Program-made: the position numbers and the translations under genes
Part shown: positions 1 to 7,814 of the stretch, one piece after another
Numbering within the stretch: position 1 is the stretch's first letter
How the letters are laid out: every line of letters starts with the position of its first letter
Origin: JAKJEP01 sp964580995
Lineage (GTDB): Bacteria > Planctomycetota > Phycisphaerae > Sedimentisphaerales > SM23-30
Length of the DNA: 64,000 bases
Assembly (NCBI GenBank): GCA_964580995.1
Contig: CAZOMV010000006.1
Location: forward strand, 1 to 64,000
Direction: 5' to 3'
Notes under the pieces: generated by a model
What the model saw: only the letters and a program-made list of their open reading frames with translations
Database searches by the model: none
What the model was told of the DNA's origin: nothing

Positions 1-20
1 GGGGGGGGGGGGGGGGGGGG
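1..20. other. G homopolymer at the window edge
   Basis: The first 20 bases are all G and run straight into a reading frame that has no stop. This looks like a contig-end artefact, for example dark-cycle poly-G from two-colour sequencing, rather than biology. The first few residues of the following gene should not be trusted. Confidence 0.7.
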
Positions 21-970
21 ATCGGGTGGGGGGCGCGGCGGACGGCCGGCGGGAGGGGGTGGAGATCGATTGTCATGGCGGGCCGCGGATTGTGCAGCGG
101 ATTTTGCTGGCGCTGCAGAGGGAGGGGGCGGAAATGGTGGGCTGGGAGAAGATGATGGAGGGGCGGTCGATCCGGGAGGAGGTGGAGCTATGTCTGCCGC
201 GGTGTAGGACGCGGCTGGGGGTGCTGGCGATAGCGGCGCAGGAGGAGCGGGGGCTGGGGACGTGGGCGGCGGAGTTGGCGGGACGGCTGGAGAGGCGGGA
301 GTGCGAACCGGCGGCGGCGCGGCGGGAGGTGGAGGAGGTATTGCGGAGTTACGAGCTGGCGGAGCGGCTGCTGCGGCCGGCGGCGGTAGTGGCGGCGGGG
401 GCGGTGAATGTGGGCAAGAGTACGCTGTGCAATGCGCTGGCGGGGCGGCGGCAGAGTATCGGGTCGGAACTGGCGGGGACGACGCGGGACTGGACGGCGG
501 AGCTGGTGGATATGGAGGGGGTGCCGGTGAATCTGATTGATACGGCGGGGCGGCGGCAGGCGCAGGATGAGCTGGAGCGGGAGGCGATTTTGCGGGCGGA
601 GCGGCAGACGGCGGCGGCGGATTTGGTGCTGGTGGTGGTGGAGGCGGGGGCGACGGCGGCGGAGCAGGCGGAAGCCCAGCTAGCCATCTTGCCGGCGGGG
701 AAGCCGTATATTCTGGTGGTGAATAAGATGGACCGGTTGGGAGAGTATGGGCAGGCGGACGGCTGGGTGGGGGTTTCGTCGCTGAAGGAGGAGAATCTGG
801 AGCGGCTGCGGCAGGCGATAGCGGCGAAGCTGGGGTTTGAGGGGTTTGAGGCGGAGCGGCCGCTGGTGTTCACGCGGCGGCAGTATGAGTGGCTGCGGGC
901 GGGGCTGGGGTGTGCGGAGGCGGGGGAAGTGGCGGAGAGGCTGCGGCGGGTAGTGAGCGAGGGGGAGTAA
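2..970 (+). CDS. MnmE/TrmE-like tRNA-modification GTPase, 5' end missing
   Basis: The frame is open from the window edge, so the start lies upstream; the first GTG is at 26. Numbered from that GTG, residues 13-20 carry the IDCHGGP motif that ends the folate-binding TrmE_N domain. A G domain follows, with GAVNVGKS (125-132), GTTRD (151-155), DTAG (172-175) and NKMD (233-236). MnmE works with MnmG to modify U34 of certain tRNAs. The protein stops about 50 residues after the G domain and lacks the C-terminal FCIGK motif of canonical MnmE, whose Cys is needed for modification. It is therefore a short lineage-specific form or a gene truncated at its 3' end, with a toxin-antitoxin pair immediately downstream. 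The family call is strong; full MnmE activity is doubtful. Confidence 0.8.
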   Translation, partial: GGGGGGDRVGGAADGRREGVEIDCHGGPRIVQRILLALQREGAEMVGWEKMMEGRSIREEVELCLPRCRTRLGVLAIAAQEERGLGTWAAELAGRLERRECEPAAARREVEEVLRSYELAERLLRPAAVVAAGAVNVGKSTLCNALAGRRQSIGSELAGTTRDWTAELVDMEGVPVNLIDTAGRRQAQDELEREAILRAERQTAAADLVLVVVEAGATAAEQAEAQLAILPAGKPYILVVNKMDRLGEYGQADGWVGVSSLKEENLERLRQAIAAKLGFEGFEAERPLVFTRRQYEWLRAGLGCAEAGEVAERLRRVVSEGE

Positions 971-1029
971 TAAGATTGACCGGGTGGGAAGCGGGGATTA
1001 TCATGGTGTGTTGGAATTTTTGATCGGAG

Positions 1030-1344
1030 ATGGAATCTATGAATAAAAAAGTGAAAATGTCCAAGGAGAAGATTGCCGCGTTTTGTAAACAGCATCATAT
1101 TCAGCAATTGTCGATATTTGGTTCGGCGCTGGGTGATGATTTTACGGAAAACAGCGATATTGATGTGCTGGTGGAATTTGAAAAGGGGCATGAGCCGGGT
1201 TTTGCGTTTTTCGATATGCAGGTGGAATTGTCGAATCTGCTGGGGCATAAGGTGGATTTGAATACGCCGCAATTTTTGAGCCGCTATTTCCGGGATACGG
1301 TAATGGAGCAGGCGGAGGTGCAATATGTGCAAGGACAAGGATGA
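1030..1344 (+). CDS. mntA: MntA-type nucleotidyltransferase antitoxin
   Basis: A 104-residue minimal nucleotidyltransferase. GS at residues 31-32 and DID at 43-45 form the GSX10DXD active-site pattern. In the known MntA/HepT systems the nucleotidyltransferase neutralises its HEPN ribonuclease partner by AMPylating a tyrosine. Its 3' end overlaps the next gene by 20 nt, so the two are translationally coupled. It lies between a tRNA-modification GTPase and mutS, an unusual spot that suggests insertion. The symbol is assigned by family and context. Confidence 0.85.
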   Translation: MESMNKKVKMSKEKIAAFCKQHHIQQLSIFGSALGDDFTENSDIDVLVEFEKGHEPGFAFFDMQVELSNLLGHKVDLNTPQFLSRYFRDTVMEQAEVQYVQGQG

Positions 1345-1669
1345 AATTCGTCTGCAACACATGTTTGATGCGGTAGTCAAGGCGATTGAATTTACCAAAG
1401 TACGTAAGCGGGAGGAGCTTGATAAAGATGAAATGCTTGCTTTGGCTTTGGTTCGACTATTAGAAATTCTGGGTGAAGCTGCCAAAGGAGTGTCTGAGCC
1501 GATACGAAATAAATTCCCAGCTATACCGTGGAAATCTATTGCGGGAACCAGAGATCGTTTAATACATGGTTACTACGATGTTGACCTGGATATTGTCTGG
1601 AAGATTATTACAGAAGACCTCCCGGCCTTGAAAACACAATTGGAAAAGGTTTTGGCCAATCAGCCTTGA
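1325..1669 (+). CDS. hepT: HepT-like HEPN ribonuclease toxin (DUF86)
   Basis: A 114-residue all-helical HEPN protein. The RX4HXY catalytic motif is visible as R76, H81 and Y83 in RDRLIHGY. HEPN toxins of this family cut RNA, and the Tyr of the motif is the known AMPylation target of the MntA partner. The ATG at 1325 lies inside the end of the antitoxin gene, and mutS begins only 6 nt after the stop, so mutS may be transcribed with the toxin pair. Confidence 0.85.
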   Translation: MCKDKDEIRLQHMFDAVVKAIEFTKVRKREELDKDEMLALALVRLLEILGEAAKGVSEPIRNKFPAIPWKSIAGTRDRLIHGYYDVDLDIVWKIITEDLPALKTQLEKVLANQP

Positions 1670-1675
1670 GTTCCT

Positions 1676-4339
1676 ATGGAAGAGAATACTGAGAATACGA
1701 AGCTGACGCCGGCGATGCGGCAGTATATGCATTTTAAGGAGCAGTATCCGGGGGTGGTGCTGTTTTTCCGGATGGGGGATTTTTACGAGACGTTTTATGA
1801 GGATGCGAAGCTGTGTTCGCAGGTGCTGGGGATAGCGCTGACGTGCCGGAACAAGGGTGGGGAAAATCCGGTGCCGCTGGCGGGGGTGCCGTATCACGCG
1901 GTGGATGGGTATCTGCACAAGATGATCAAGGCGGGGCATAAGGTGGCGATCTGCGAGCAGATGGAGGACGCGGCGCTGGCGAAGGGGGTGGTGAAGCGGG
2001 ATGTGGTGCGGCTGGTGACGGCGGGGACGCTGACGGAGGATTCGCTGCTGGAGGAGCGGCAGGGGAATTATCTGGCGGCGGTGTGTTTCGGGCGGAAGGC
2101 AGGGGGGAAAGGAGGGGGAGCCGGGGCGGAGCGGGAGCCGGCGGGCCTGGCGTGGGTGGATTTATCGACGGGGCAGTTTTTCGCGGAGACGGTGGAGAGC
2201 CGGTATGTGCTGGATGAGCTGGTGCGGATCCGGCCGGCGGAGTGTCTCTTTAGCGAGGAGGCGGATGATGTCCCTGTTAATTTCGGCGAGCAACTCCGGG
2301 ATCTGACGGGGGCGGCGGTGACGAGGCGGCCGGGGTGGGTGCTGGAAGGGCGGCAGGGGCTGGAGATTTTGAAGAAACATTTCGGGACGGCATCGCTGGA
2401 GGGATTCGGATTTGCGCAGGCGGGGGTGGCGGTGGCGGCGGCGGGGGCGATCATCGATTATTTGAACGAGACGCAGAAGACAGCGCTGGGGCATATTTCG
2501 CAGTTGCGGAAGGTGGTGCGGGAGAAGTTTCTGCAACTGGATCAGACGACGCTGCGGAGCCTGGAGGTGGAGCGGACGATCCGGGACCATGCGGCGGCGG
2601 GTACGCTGCTGCACAGCATCGACAAGACGATGACGGCGATGGGGGCGCGGAAGCTGCGGGTGTGGATCTGTTACCCGCTGAACGATCTGGGGGAGATCGA
2701 GCGGCGGCAGGACGCGATTGCGGAGCTGGTGCAGGCGGAGGAGCTGCGGGGGGATTTGCGGAAGTGCTTTGCCGAGGTGGCGGATATCGAGCGGATCACG
2801 ACGCGGATCAGTACCGGCCGGGCGATGCCGCGGGATCTGCTGAGCCTGGGATTGACGCTGCGGCAGTTGCCGGGGATCAAAAAGATCCTGGACCGGTGCA
2901 GCGCGGAATTGCTGATGCAGTTGGCGCGGCAGTGCGATACGCTGGAGGCGACGGCGGATTTGATTGAGGCGGCGATTGATCCGGAGGCGGGGCTGACGTA
3001 CCGGGACGGCGGGGTGATCCGCAGGGGGTTTGATGAGGAGGTGGACCGGCTGCGGAGCATCGGCCGGGACGGGAAGAGCTGGCTGGCGGAGTATCAGCGG
3101 AAGCTGGCGGAGCAGACGGGGATCAATTCGCTGAAGGTGGGGTTCAATAAGGTGTTCGGGTATTATGTGGAGATTTCGCATGTGCACCGGGAGCGGGTGC
3201 CGGCGGAGTTTGTGCGGAAACAGACGATCAAGAACGCCGAGCGGTACATCACCGACGAACTGAAAAAGTACGAGTCGGAGGCGCTGACGGCGGAGGAGCG
3301 GTGCAAACGGCGGGAGGAGGAGCTGTTCGGTCAGGTGTGCCAGCAGGTGGCGGCCCAGACGCTGCACTTGCAGCAGGTGGCGGACGCCCTGGCGAAGATC
3401 GACGTGCTGGCGGGGATGGCGCAGTTGGCACGGGAGCGGAACTACTGCCGGCCGGAGCTGCACGAGCAGAAGGAGCTGGTGATTGCGGAGGGGCGGCATC
3501 CGGTGCTGGAGGCGCAGTTGGGCAGCCAGTTTGTGCCGAACGATGTGACGCTGGGGGATGGGCACGGGGACCTGGGGATTATCACGGGGCCGAACATGAG
3601 CGGCAAGAGCACCTATATCCGGCAGACAGCCCTGCTGGTGCTGCTGGCGCAGACGGGCAGTTTCATCCCAGCCAAAAGTGCCCAGATCGGGCTGGTGGAC
3701 CGGATTTTTACACGGGTGGGGGCCAGCGACGAACTGACGCGGGGGCAGTCCACGTTTATGGTGGAGATGACCGAGACGGCCAACATTATCAACAACGCGA
3801 CGGAGCGGTCGCTGGTGATCCTGGACGAGATCGGGCGGGGCACCAGCACCTATGACGGTCTGGCGCTGGCGTGGGCGATTACGGAGCATGTCGCCGCTCA
3901 GGTGAAGTGCCGGACGCTGTTCGCGACACATTATCACGAGCTGACGGAATTGGCGGATCTGCTGGGCAACGTGAAGAATTATAATGTGGCGGTGCGGGAG
4001 TGGAAGGAGGAGGTAGTGTTCCTGCACAAGATCGTGCCGGGCCGGACGGATAAGAGCTACGGGATCCACGTGGCCCGCCTGGCGGGGATTCCGCGGCCGG
4101 TGCTGAAACGCAGCCGGGAGATCCTGGAGGAACTGGAGAACAATTTCGCCCGGGAGGCGCATGTGCCGCAGCTCGGGGGCCGGCTGGAGCGAAAACAGGA
4201 CCGGCAACTGCTGCTGTTCGACAACAGCCCGTCCGATCCGCTGCTGGAGCGGCTGCGGCATACGGATATCAATAATCTCACCCCCCTGCAGGCAATCAAT
4301 CTCTTGCAGGAGATCAAGGAGGAGTTGGAGGGACGATAA
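1676..4339 (+). CDS. mutS: DNA mismatch repair protein MutS
   Basis: MutS recognises base mismatches and small loops and recruits MutL. The 887-residue length is normal. The mismatch-reading Phe-X-Glu is present as F36-Y37-E38 in GDFYETF. The P-loop GPNMSGKS spans about 638-645, Walker B VILDE about 714-718, and the GRGTSTYDG signature follows it. The C-terminal helix-turn-helix dimerisation tail contains TPLQAINLLQEIKEEL. The coding strand is very rich in G, like the other plus-strand genes of the first 15 kb. No strong Shine-Dalgarno precedes the ATG. A diverged copy of the last ~26 codons lies 0.67 kb downstream (4929-5009). Confidence 0.98.
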   Translation: MEENTENTKLTPAMRQYMHFKEQYPGVVLFFRMGDFYETFYEDAKLCSQVLGIALTCRNKGGENPVPLAGVPYHAVDGYLHKMIKAGHKVAICEQMEDAALAKGVVKRDVVRLVTAGTLTEDSLLEERQGNYLAAVCFGRKAGGKGGGAGAEREPAGLAWVDLSTGQFFAETVESRYVLDELVRIRPAECLFSEEADDVPVNFGEQLRDLTGAAVTRRPGWVLEGRQGLEILKKHFGTASLEGFGFAQAGVAVAAAGAIIDYLNETQKTALGHISQLRKVVREKFLQLDQTTLRSLEVERTIRDHAAAGTLLHSIDKTMTAMGARKLRVWICYPLNDLGEIERRQDAIAELVQAEELRGDLRKCFAEVADIERITTRISTGRAMPRDLLSLGLTLRQLPGIKKILDRCSAELLMQLARQCDTLEATADLIEAAIDPEAGLTYRDGGVIRRGFDEEVDRLRSIGRDGKSWLAEYQRKLAEQTGINSLKVGFNKVFGYYVEISHVHRERVPAEFVRKQTIKNAERYITDELKKYESEALTAEERCKRREEELFGQVCQQVAAQTLHLQQVADALAKIDVLAGMAQLARERNYCRPELHEQKELVIAEGRHPVLEAQLGSQFVPNDVTLGDGHGDLGIITGPNMSGKSTYIRQTALLVLLAQTGSFIPAKSAQIGLVDRIFTRVGASDELTRGQSTFMVEMTETANIINNATERSLVILDEIGRGTSTYDGLALAWAITEHVAAQVKCRTLFATHYHELTELADLLGNVKNYNVAVREWKEEVVFLHKIVPGRTDKSYGIHVARLAGIPRPVLKRSREILEELENNFAREAHVPQLGGRLERKQDRQLLLFDNSPSDPLLERLRHTDINNLTPLQAINLLQEIKEELEGR

Positions 4340-4425
4340 AATCGTATGAGTGTTTCAGTATTGAGTCGGGAATATATACCTGACACAACTTTTTTCTTAA
4401 TCAAAGAAAGGGTAAAGGTATTATC

Positions 4426-4719
4426 ATGAAAAAGAAGCCGGTAAATATAAATCTTCTGATTTTGTTGGTTATAATTGCCATTCCTTTAGCATTTCTATAT
4501 GGTATTTGGGTATTTTCCATTATAGACTATTTTAATCCAAATGACCCTACAACATTTATACGCATATTTAGTATTGTCGCTGCATTCTTAATAACGGTAT
4601 TGTTTCTTCCCATTAGCAAGAAATTTATCAAGGTTATCCTCGCTATAATTCTGTTTACTATTTTACTTTCCGGCATTTTATTATATTTATATAATCTCTT
4701 GGCGTCGTGTGTTGGATAA
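4426..4719 (+). CDS. Small hydrophobic protein, probably three membrane segments
   Basis: A 97-residue protein of unknown function. After a basic start (MKKK) there are three hydrophobic segments at about 8-30, 45-65 and 68-92. An AAAGG-type ribosome site sits about 10 nt before the ATG. The gene is clearly AT-rich, unlike mutS upstream, and it lies between the true mutS end and the duplicated mutS 3' end. That makes it a likely passenger gene of inserted DNA. No family was recognised. Confidence 0.6.
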   Translation: MKKKPVNINLLILLVIIAIPLAFLYGIWVFSIIDYFNPNDPTTFIRIFSIVAAFLITVLFLPISKKFIKVILAIILFTILLSGILLYLYNLLASCVG

Positions 4720-4928
4720 CGTACATTATTTTGCACAAATATATCGGACGTAATATGAGTCCTTCATCGGATTAATAGGAAGACGGTAAATTGGTAACCC
4801 TAGGAACCAGATGGAGGACCATAAAATGATTGTAGAGCAACAAAACGTATCGGAACCAACGGAATTTGAGTAACGTATTTCACATTGATCAGCAGAAGAT
4901 TACCACGCACCTGGGGGAGATCGTGCGG
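4720..4928. other. Short gap before the mutS remnant; no clear gene
   Basis: AT-rich sequence. A possible 15-20 codon frame with an internal GGAGG site (ATGs at 4811 and 4826, TAA at 4871) is too short to support as a gene. Nothing else was recognised. Confidence 0.4.
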
Positions 4929-5009
4929 TGTACGGATATCAATAATCTCACACCCTTGCAGGCGATCAATTTGTTGCAGACGATCAAGGAGGAGTTGGAG
5001 AACAGATAA
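4929..5009 (+). pseudogene. Duplicated 3' end of mutS (remnant)
   Basis: Twenty-six codons here match the last codons of mutS (4262-4339), ending TDINNLTPLQAINLLQ followed by a matching tail. Five of the seven codon differences are synonymous (ACC/ACA, CTG/TTG, GCA/GCG, CTC/TTG, CGA/AGA); only two change a residue (E to T, G to N). This is the pattern of a functional homologous mutS end brought in from a relative, not of a locally decaying copy. It is followed within 2 nt by the HNH endonuclease gene. No complete gene is attached upstream. Confidence 0.85.
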
Positions 5010-5010
5010 G

Positions 5011-5691
5011 ATGACTGATTATTCCATTAAAAGATTCAATACCTATTCCGAAGATGAACTTATTTCCGCATTGAAAGATGTAGCGAAAAAACTTAACACG
5101 GAACATGTTCCTAGTCGGACATTTCAGAAATATACAGGTATATCAGTCGCTACTATTGAAAGACGATTTGGGACTTGGAAAAATTTTTGTGAAAAAGCTG
5201 GCCTTAATCCAGTTTACAATCGCACCGGTAATGAAAACGAACTTTTTGAAAATTTGGACAAAGTATGGCAAAAGTTAGGCAGACAGCCAAGAGCAAAAGA
5301 GATGAAGCAACCATTATCAGGTATTTCTTGCTCTCGCTATCTAAGAGAATTTGGTAATTGGTATGAGACATGCTTGAAATTTCTAGCTTGGAAATCCGGT
5401 GTATCTATCAAAGAGATTGAACAAGAATCTAAAGAGCCTCTTTTGGTAGAGGATGATACGAATAAACATAAAACACCTCGTGCTATTTCTTTGTCCTTGA
5501 GATACCAAGTTTTGAAACGAGATAATTTCAAATGTGTAAGATGCGGAAGAACTCCAGCAAGAGATGTTGGAGTTGAACTTCACATTGACCATAAAATTCC
5601 GTATTCGAAGGGCGGAAAAACAGAATTGGAAAATTTGCAAACCATGTGTTCAGATTGTAATCTGGGCAAGGGAAATAGACACTCTGAATAG
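5011..5691 (+). CDS. HNH endonuclease with two homing-associated repeats
   Basis: The likely start is the ATG at 5011, 4 nt past the duplicated mutS stop; longer versions would read mutS DNA in a wrong frame. Residues ~13-66 and ~76-128 are two similar helical repeats (each with an FGxW motif), typical of homing-endonuclease-associated HNH_repeat modules that bind DNA. The C-terminal HNH nuclease has CVRC (175-178), HIDH (191-194), a GG turn and CSDC (213-216), that is, the zinc-binding cysteines and the catalytic His-Asp-His. The 226-aa protein is AT-rich compared with mutS. Position and repeats suggest a nuclease tied to DNA inserted at the mutS 3' end. Confidence 0.85.
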   Translation: MTDYSIKRFNTYSEDELISALKDVAKKLNTEHVPSRTFQKYTGISVATIERRFGTWKNFCEKAGLNPVYNRTGNENELFENLDKVWQKLGRQPRAKEMKQPLSGISCSRYLREFGNWYETCLKFLAWKSGVSIKEIEQESKEPLLVEDDTNKHKTPRAISLSLRYQVLKRDNFKCVRCGRTPARDVGVELHIDHKIPYSKGGKTELENLQTMCSDCNLGKGNRHSE

Positions 5692-5781
5692 CCGCCCCCA
5701 AAAATACTTATGTCAGGATAAAGGTGTCACAGAATTAGAAAATAAAAGGCGTCCGGTATCTGTGAAAACAGCTCAAATCCT

Positions 5782-5857
5782 CCAAATATTTTTGATTCTA
5801 TTGAGGCTGAGGACTTCGACGGATTCGGCTAGGGGGTATGAGGTCTGGCCGGGGGAT
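5782..5857 (-). pseudogene. Remnant of the 3' end of a DUF4143 ATPase gene
   Basis: About 74 nt here align at roughly 84% with the 3' end of the intact DUF4143 gene at 7833-7906. Read on the minus strand, PLAESVEVLSLN matches PLAESVEILGLN in the intact protein, followed by a shared terminal Ile-Trp. The HigA stop codon lies at its upstream edge, so the toxin-antitoxin pair appears to have replaced the rest of the gene. Confidence 0.75.
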
Positions 5858-6166
5858 TTATTCGGTTTTGAATTGGCTGATTTTGATATCACCGCCCGGC
5901 ATATGGGCGATCAGTTCCAGTTGGCCGCCGAGGGCGTGAATCAAACGCTGGAGGGTAGTTATCTGGATGTCTTCCTGGGATTCCAGTTTCGATAGGGTCG
6001 GCTGTTTTATGCCCATCGCTTTGGCGAGATCTTCCTGGGTAAAGCCGGCTGCTTTGCGTATTTCGGCCACCAACATTTCGGCCATCATCTCTTTCGCTTT
6101 CGCCCTGGCTTTTTCGAGATTCTCCGGCTTCATATTATTTTTAAGGTTTTCAAATTTATGTGCCAT
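5858..6166 (-). CDS. higA: HigA-type XRE-family antitoxin
   Basis: A 102-residue protein with a helical N-terminal arm and a helix-turn-helix of the XRE/HTH_37 type at about 35-90 (GFTQEDLAKAMGIKQPTLSK). It should bind and neutralise the toxin encoded just upstream and repress the shared promoter. The toxin TAA and this ATG overlap by one base (TAATG), giving tight coupling. As in HigBA systems, the toxin gene comes first. Confidence 0.85.
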   Translation of the reverse strand: MAHKFENLKNNMKPENLEKARAKAKEMMAEMLVAEIRKAAGFTQEDLAKAMGIKQPTLSKLESQEDIQITTLQRLIHALGGQLELIAHMPGGDIKISQFKTE

Positions 6167-6522
6167 TATATCCGTCCTTCCTCTTTAAGTTGTTTAAGAT
6201 GTTGACTATATAAACGGTCTGCCAGTGGAATCATTTTTTCATAAAAGCGACTATCACCGGTTTTGTCGCCGCCGATCAGTAATATCGCACATCTTCTTGG
6301 ATCAAAGGCATAAAACGTTCGCAAGGGTTGTCCCTGACATTGCGTTCGCAATTCTTTCATGTTTGCGTGTTTTGATCCATGAATGGTATCACTATAGGGA
6401 CGGGGCAGTTGAGGTCCAAATTGCTCCAGAAGCTCCACGCTGGCGACTAAGTCAATCTGCTGTTGTTCCGATAAGGTCTGCCACCATTGCTCGAACTCAT
6501 CGGTATATTCTACTTCCCACAT
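6166..6522 (-). CDS. higB: HigB/RelE-superfamily mRNA-cleaving toxin
   Basis: A 118-residue protein of the phage-derived Gp49/HigB-like group of RelE toxins, which cut mRNA on the ribosome. Typical features are VEYTDEFEQWW near the N-terminus, the MKELR strand, LRTFYAFDPRR and the C-terminal GGDKTG-FYEKMIPLAD segment. The start is taken at the ATG at 6522; a GTG lies one codon earlier. The promoter at 6529-6556 puts the transcription start almost on the start codon, so the mRNA may be leaderless. Confidence 0.85.
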   Translation of the reverse strand: MWEVEYTDEFEQWWQTLSEQQQIDLVASVELLEQFGPQLPRPYSDTIHGSKHANMKELRTQCQGQPLRTFYAFDPRRCAILLIGGDKTGDSRFYEKMIPLADRLYSQHLKQLKEEGRI

Positions 6523-6528
6523 CACTAT

Positions 6529-6556
6529 ATTATAGCTTATATACTATATTCGTCAA
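6529..6556 (-). promoter_or_regulatory. Sigma-70-type promoter of higBA
   Basis: On the minus strand TTGACG (6556-6551) and a perfect TATAAT (6534-6529) are separated by 16 nt. A perfect 11-bp palindrome, CTATATTATAG (6525-6535), covers the -10 box and is a plausible operator for HigA. Confidence 0.7.
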
Positions 6557-6593
6557 GAGCTATATTTAAATTTACTATAAAATTCTGAGGGGC

Positions 6594-6620
6594 TTGCAAA
6601 AAGTGGCAGATAGCTATACC
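6594..6620 (+). promoter_or_regulatory. Candidate promoter of the esterase gene
   Basis: TTGCAA (6594-6599) and TATACC (6615-6620) are spaced by 15 nt. The arrangement matches the ffh promoter at 9226-9254, and both -10 boxes sit exactly 11 nt before the shared leader block. Confidence 0.5.
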
Positions 6621-6631
6621 ATGAGGTTTTC

Positions 6632-6681
6632 ATTATGGTAGTCATGGGATGTAAGTATCATAATGATAAGTACCTATGAAA
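6632..6681 (+). ncRNA. Conserved 50-nt leader element, copy 1
   Basis: This 50-nt block is 46/50 identical to 9266-9315 upstream of ffh. It can fold as nested short helices: GGTA with TACC, TCAT with ATGA, and an inner ATG/CAT closing a 7-nt loop. It lies 28 nt before the esterase start. It is probably a 5'-leader RNA; no known riboswitch was recognised. Confidence 0.55.
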
Positions 6682-6709
6682 TAGAATCTATAGATCGAGA
6701 GATATCACT

Positions 6710-7735
6710 ATGCGGCGGAGAACGTTTTTGAAGCAATCGACGATAGGGGCGGCGGTGATGATAGGTTCGAATATACCATTGGGAGCTGCGCTGGCAGAGG
6801 GCAAGCATATGGTAGCGGAGGATTTTCGGAAAAAGTTGGGGGAGTGCCTGGGTGGGCCCTGGCCGGAAGGCTGTGACCTGCGTCCACAAGTCCGCGAAAC
6901 CATGCAGAAGGAAGGGTATCGCATCGAATCGGTTACTTATGAGGTGGAGCCGGGCGACAGGGTGTCGGCCCTGCTCCTGATTCCAGGCGGCGTCGATGCC
7001 AGTCATTCGGCCCCGGCCATCGCTGTCTGGCACCAGCATAACGGGGAATATCACCTCGGTAAGAGTGAGCCGGCCGGCCTGCTGGGCAATCCCATGCACC
7101 ACACCGGCGCGGCCCTGGCCCGTCTGGGGTATGTCGTTCTCTGTCCGGATGCCCTGTGCTTCGAGGAGCGGCAAAGCCCCCAGCTAAAAGGAGATGCCTA
7201 CGAGCGGTTCGAATTTCTCCGGTATGTGGTCTCCGGCAAGTGCCTGGCCTGGAAGAATATCCTGGATATGCGCCGGGCCATCGACTACCTGTGCAGCCGC
7301 GACGAGGTGCAGAAGGATAAGATCGGCTGTTACGGCCATTCAATGGGCTCCACCCATACCTGGCTGGTGGGGCCTTGGGAGCCGCGGCTGAAATGCCTGG
7401 TGGGAAACTGCTGCCTGCCGACCTATGCCGCGATTCATCGAAATCATCTCATCCACTGTTTTCCCAATTTTATCCCCGGCCTGTTCCAGTATGGCGACAC
7501 GCCGGACATCGTCAGCCTGATTGCCCCCCGGCCGCTGCTGCTGAACTTTGGCGCAGAAGATGAGGGAAGTCCCATTCAGGAAGTCAGGGAGGGAGTGAAA
7601 TTAATCGCAGAAGCCTATAGAAACCACAACGCCGAACATAACTTCAGTTATTTCATCGAGGAAAAGACCGGCCATGTCCTCTCTGAACAGATGTGGAACC
7701 GGACCCGGGATTGGTTCCATCAGCATCTGCGCTGA
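6710..7735 (+). CDS. Tat-exported alpha/beta-hydrolase (acetyl-xylan-esterase/dienelactone-hydrolase-like)
   Basis: A 341-residue secreted esterase candidate. The N-terminus MRRRTFLK followed by a hydrophobic stretch and ALAEG looks like a twin-arginine signal. The alpha/beta-hydrolase triad is readable: Ser211 in GHSMG, Asp284 in GAEDEGSP and His322 in KTGHVL. Similar planctomycete proteins are annotated as acetyl-xylan esterase-like or Abhydrolase_7 enzymes that remove acyl groups from plant polysaccharides; the real substrate is unknown. It is convergent with the DUF4143 gene and has a leader shared with ffh. Confidence 0.8.
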   Translation: MRRRTFLKQSTIGAAVMIGSNIPLGAALAEGKHMVAEDFRKKLGECLGGPWPEGCDLRPQVRETMQKEGYRIESVTYEVEPGDRVSALLLIPGGVDASHSAPAIAVWHQHNGEYHLGKSEPAGLLGNPMHHTGAALARLGYVVLCPDALCFEERQSPQLKGDAYERFEFLRYVVSGKCLAWKNILDMRRAIDYLCSRDEVQKDKIGCYGHSMGSTHTWLVGPWEPRLKCLVGNCCLPTYAAIHRNHLIHCFPNFIPGLFQYGDTPDIVSLIAPRPLLLNFGAEDEGSPIQEVREGVKLIAEAYRNHNAEHNFSYFIEEKTGHVLSEQMWNRTRDWFHQHLR

Positions 7736-7754
7736 GTTTTATCCATTTGTGCAA

Positions 7755-7772
7755 TCCCGATATATATCGGGA
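7755..7772. terminator. Perfect palindrome between convergent genes
   Basis: TCCCGATATATATCGGGA is an 18-bp perfect palindrome between the esterase stop (7735) and the DUF4143 stop (7815). It could act as a bidirectional terminator, but no T-tract follows on either side. Confidence 0.4.
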
Positions 7773-7814
7773 CAAACCCTATGCGGCTTTGCTGGTCGGG
7801 CAGCGAAAAACAAT

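Noticed and set aside
2162..4261. 699-aa minus-strand frame inside mutS
   Set aside because: Antisense to mutS with biased His/Arg/Pro composition; mutS is certain.
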